Below the pieces are notes generated by a model. The model did not search any database. It saw only the letters and a program-made list of their open reading frames with translations, and was not told the origin of the DNA. Positions 6,771-7,551 of a stretch of 7,551 nt of DNA are shown here, in pieces. Numbering within the stretch: the first letter of the stretch is position 1; each line of letters begins with the position of its first letter. This DNA is from Acidocella sp. (GTDB taxonomy: Bacteria; Pseudomonadota; Alphaproteobacteria; Acetobacterales; Acetobacteraceae): the NCBI GenBank assembly GCA_029077775.1, contig JAQNCU010000128.1, forward strand, positions 1 through 7,551, in the 5' to 3' direction. The translations under genes were made by a program, and so were the position numbers.

Positions 6771-7551
6771 GCCAGGGCGGCGCGGGCGGTCGCGGCGAGA
6801 TAGCGCGCGGCGACGGGCAGAATGGCGTCGTTATAATCATAGGCCGGGTGGTGCAGCCCGGCGGAGTTGCCATTGCCGATCCAGGCATAGGCACCGGGGA
6901 TGGCCTCCAGGAACCGGCCGAAATCCTCCGCCCCCATGGTGGGGGCCATGTCCCGACGGACCGGCAGGCCGATGTCGGATGCCGCCTGGGCCGCCAGAAA
7001 TGCGGCACCAGGGTGGTTCGTGGTGGGCGGCAGATAGCCGGATATGTCCACTGTCGCGGTGAGCAGATGCGCGGCGGCGACATGGTCCGCGACGGTTCTG
7101 ATCCGGGCTTCGAGCATGGTCATGGTGGCCGGGGCGAGGGCGCGAAACGTGCCGCCGACCGAAGCTTTTTCCGGGATCTGGTTATGCGCCTGCCCGGCGT
7201 TGAGCGTGCAGCAGGAGATGACGGCGGTGTCCAGCGGGTTGATGTTGCGCGCCACGATGGCATTCAGCGCCGTGATGAGATGCGCAAGGCCCTGCACCGG
7301 GTCGGCGGTGAGATGCGGCATGGCGGCGTGGCCCGCGATGCCCGACAGGGTGATGGTAAAACCCGCCGCCGCCGCCATGATCGGGCCGTCATGCAGCATG
7401 ATGGTCCCGGCTTCGAGCCCCGGCCAATTATGGTAGCCGAAGATCTGGTCCATGGGGAAACGGGTGAGCAGTCCATCCTCCAGCATCGCCTGGGCCCCGC
7501 CGAAGCCTTCCTCGGCGGGCTGGAAAATCAGCCGCACGGTGCCCGACCAGC
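6767..7551 (-). CDS. M20-family amidohydrolase, N-terminus outside the window
   Basis: The C-terminal 260 or so residues of a peptidase M20 amidohydrolase (hippurate hydrolase / N-acyl amino acid deacylase type), usually about 390 residues. These enzymes hydrolyse N-acyl amino acids with a di-metal centre. Visible motifs are W-S-G-T-V-R-L-I-F-Q-P-A-E-E-G at the window edge (the catalytic and metal Glu pair), Y-H-N-W-P-G (metal His), G-H-A-A-M-P-H in the dimerisation lid, N-Q-I-P, M-G-A-E-D-F and L-H-H-P near the end. The N-terminal metal ligands lie outside. A GTG at 7537 could look like a start, but family-typical residues W-S-G-T precede it in frame, so the gene continues beyond 7551. The TGA overlaps the next ATG by 4 nt. 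The exact substrate cannot be told. Confidence 0.9.
   Translation of the reverse strand, partial: WSGTVRLIFQPAEEGFGGAQAMLEDGLLTRFPMDQIFGYHNWPGLEAGTIMLHDGPIMAAAAGFTITLSGIAGHAAMPHLTADPVQGLAHLITALNAIVARNINPLDTAVISCCTLNAGQAHNQIPEKASVGGTFRALAPATMTMLEARIRTVADHVAAAHLLTATVDISGYLPPTTNHPGAAFLAAQAASDIGLPVRRDMAPTMGAEDFGRFLEAIPGAYAWIGNGNSAGLHHPAYDYNDAILPVAARYLAATARAALA

Noticed and set aside
6767..7537. GTG at 7537 as the start of a short 256-residue hydrolase
   Set aside because: The in-frame codons upstream give W-S-G-T, the family residues that normally precede V-R-L-I-F-Q-P-A-E-E, so the gene simply runs out of the window.
1..7551. CRISPR arrays, tRNA or rRNA genes, insertion sequences, phage or defence genes
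   Set aside because: No spaced direct repeats, cloverleaf-like sequences, transposase motifs or terminal inverted repeats were found by eye; the window is an ordinary chromosomal gene block.

Overview
The window is about two-thirds GC and almost fully coding. Every gene I can support lies on the minus strand, so transcription runs from high to low coordinates. The protein sequences (ParC, RecO, a short phasin-like protein with a C-terminal KVRANRRRL tail) and the consecutive recO-parC order point to an alphaproteobacterium. Acetobacteraceae is my best guess, possibly an acidophilic member. That assignment rests on protein style and one repeat-like hairpin, not on a marker gene.

Region 7551 down to 526 is one tightly packed five-gene block. 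It begins with an M20-family amidohydrolase whose N-terminus lies beyond the window. Next come a two-part protein with an FkbM-like SAM-binding domain, RecO (recombinational repair), ParC (topoisomerase IV subunit A), and a FUSC-family inner-membrane protein of the aromatic-acid/multidrug exporter type. Junctions are a 4-nt overlap (ATGA), a 23-nt gap, an 11-nt overlap and a 2-nt gap. This suggests co-transcription from a promoter outside the window. The block mixes DNA maintenance (recO, parC) with small-molecule metabolism or export, so shared function cannot be assumed.

Region 525 to 137 is a separate unit: a 102-residue phasin-like gene with its own plausible sigma-70 promoter. A perfect 17-nt palindrome, TTGCTGCAATGCAGCAA, lies just upstream of the promoter. 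It contains the CTGC-N3-GCAG core reported for PhaR, the polyhydroxyalkanoate-responsive repressor. Operator and protein support each other, so control by the cell's PHA (carbon storage) state is the best reading.

Region 136 to 1 holds no convincing gene. It contains a strong 11-bp hairpin with an adjacent T7 run on the plus strand, which looks more like a dispersed repeat than a standard terminator.

I see no RNA genes, CRISPR array, insertion sequence, phage gene or defence system. The most interesting items are the PhaR-box/phasin pair, the uncharacterised two-domain methyltransferase-like protein in the recO-parC operon, and the AT-rich hairpin.
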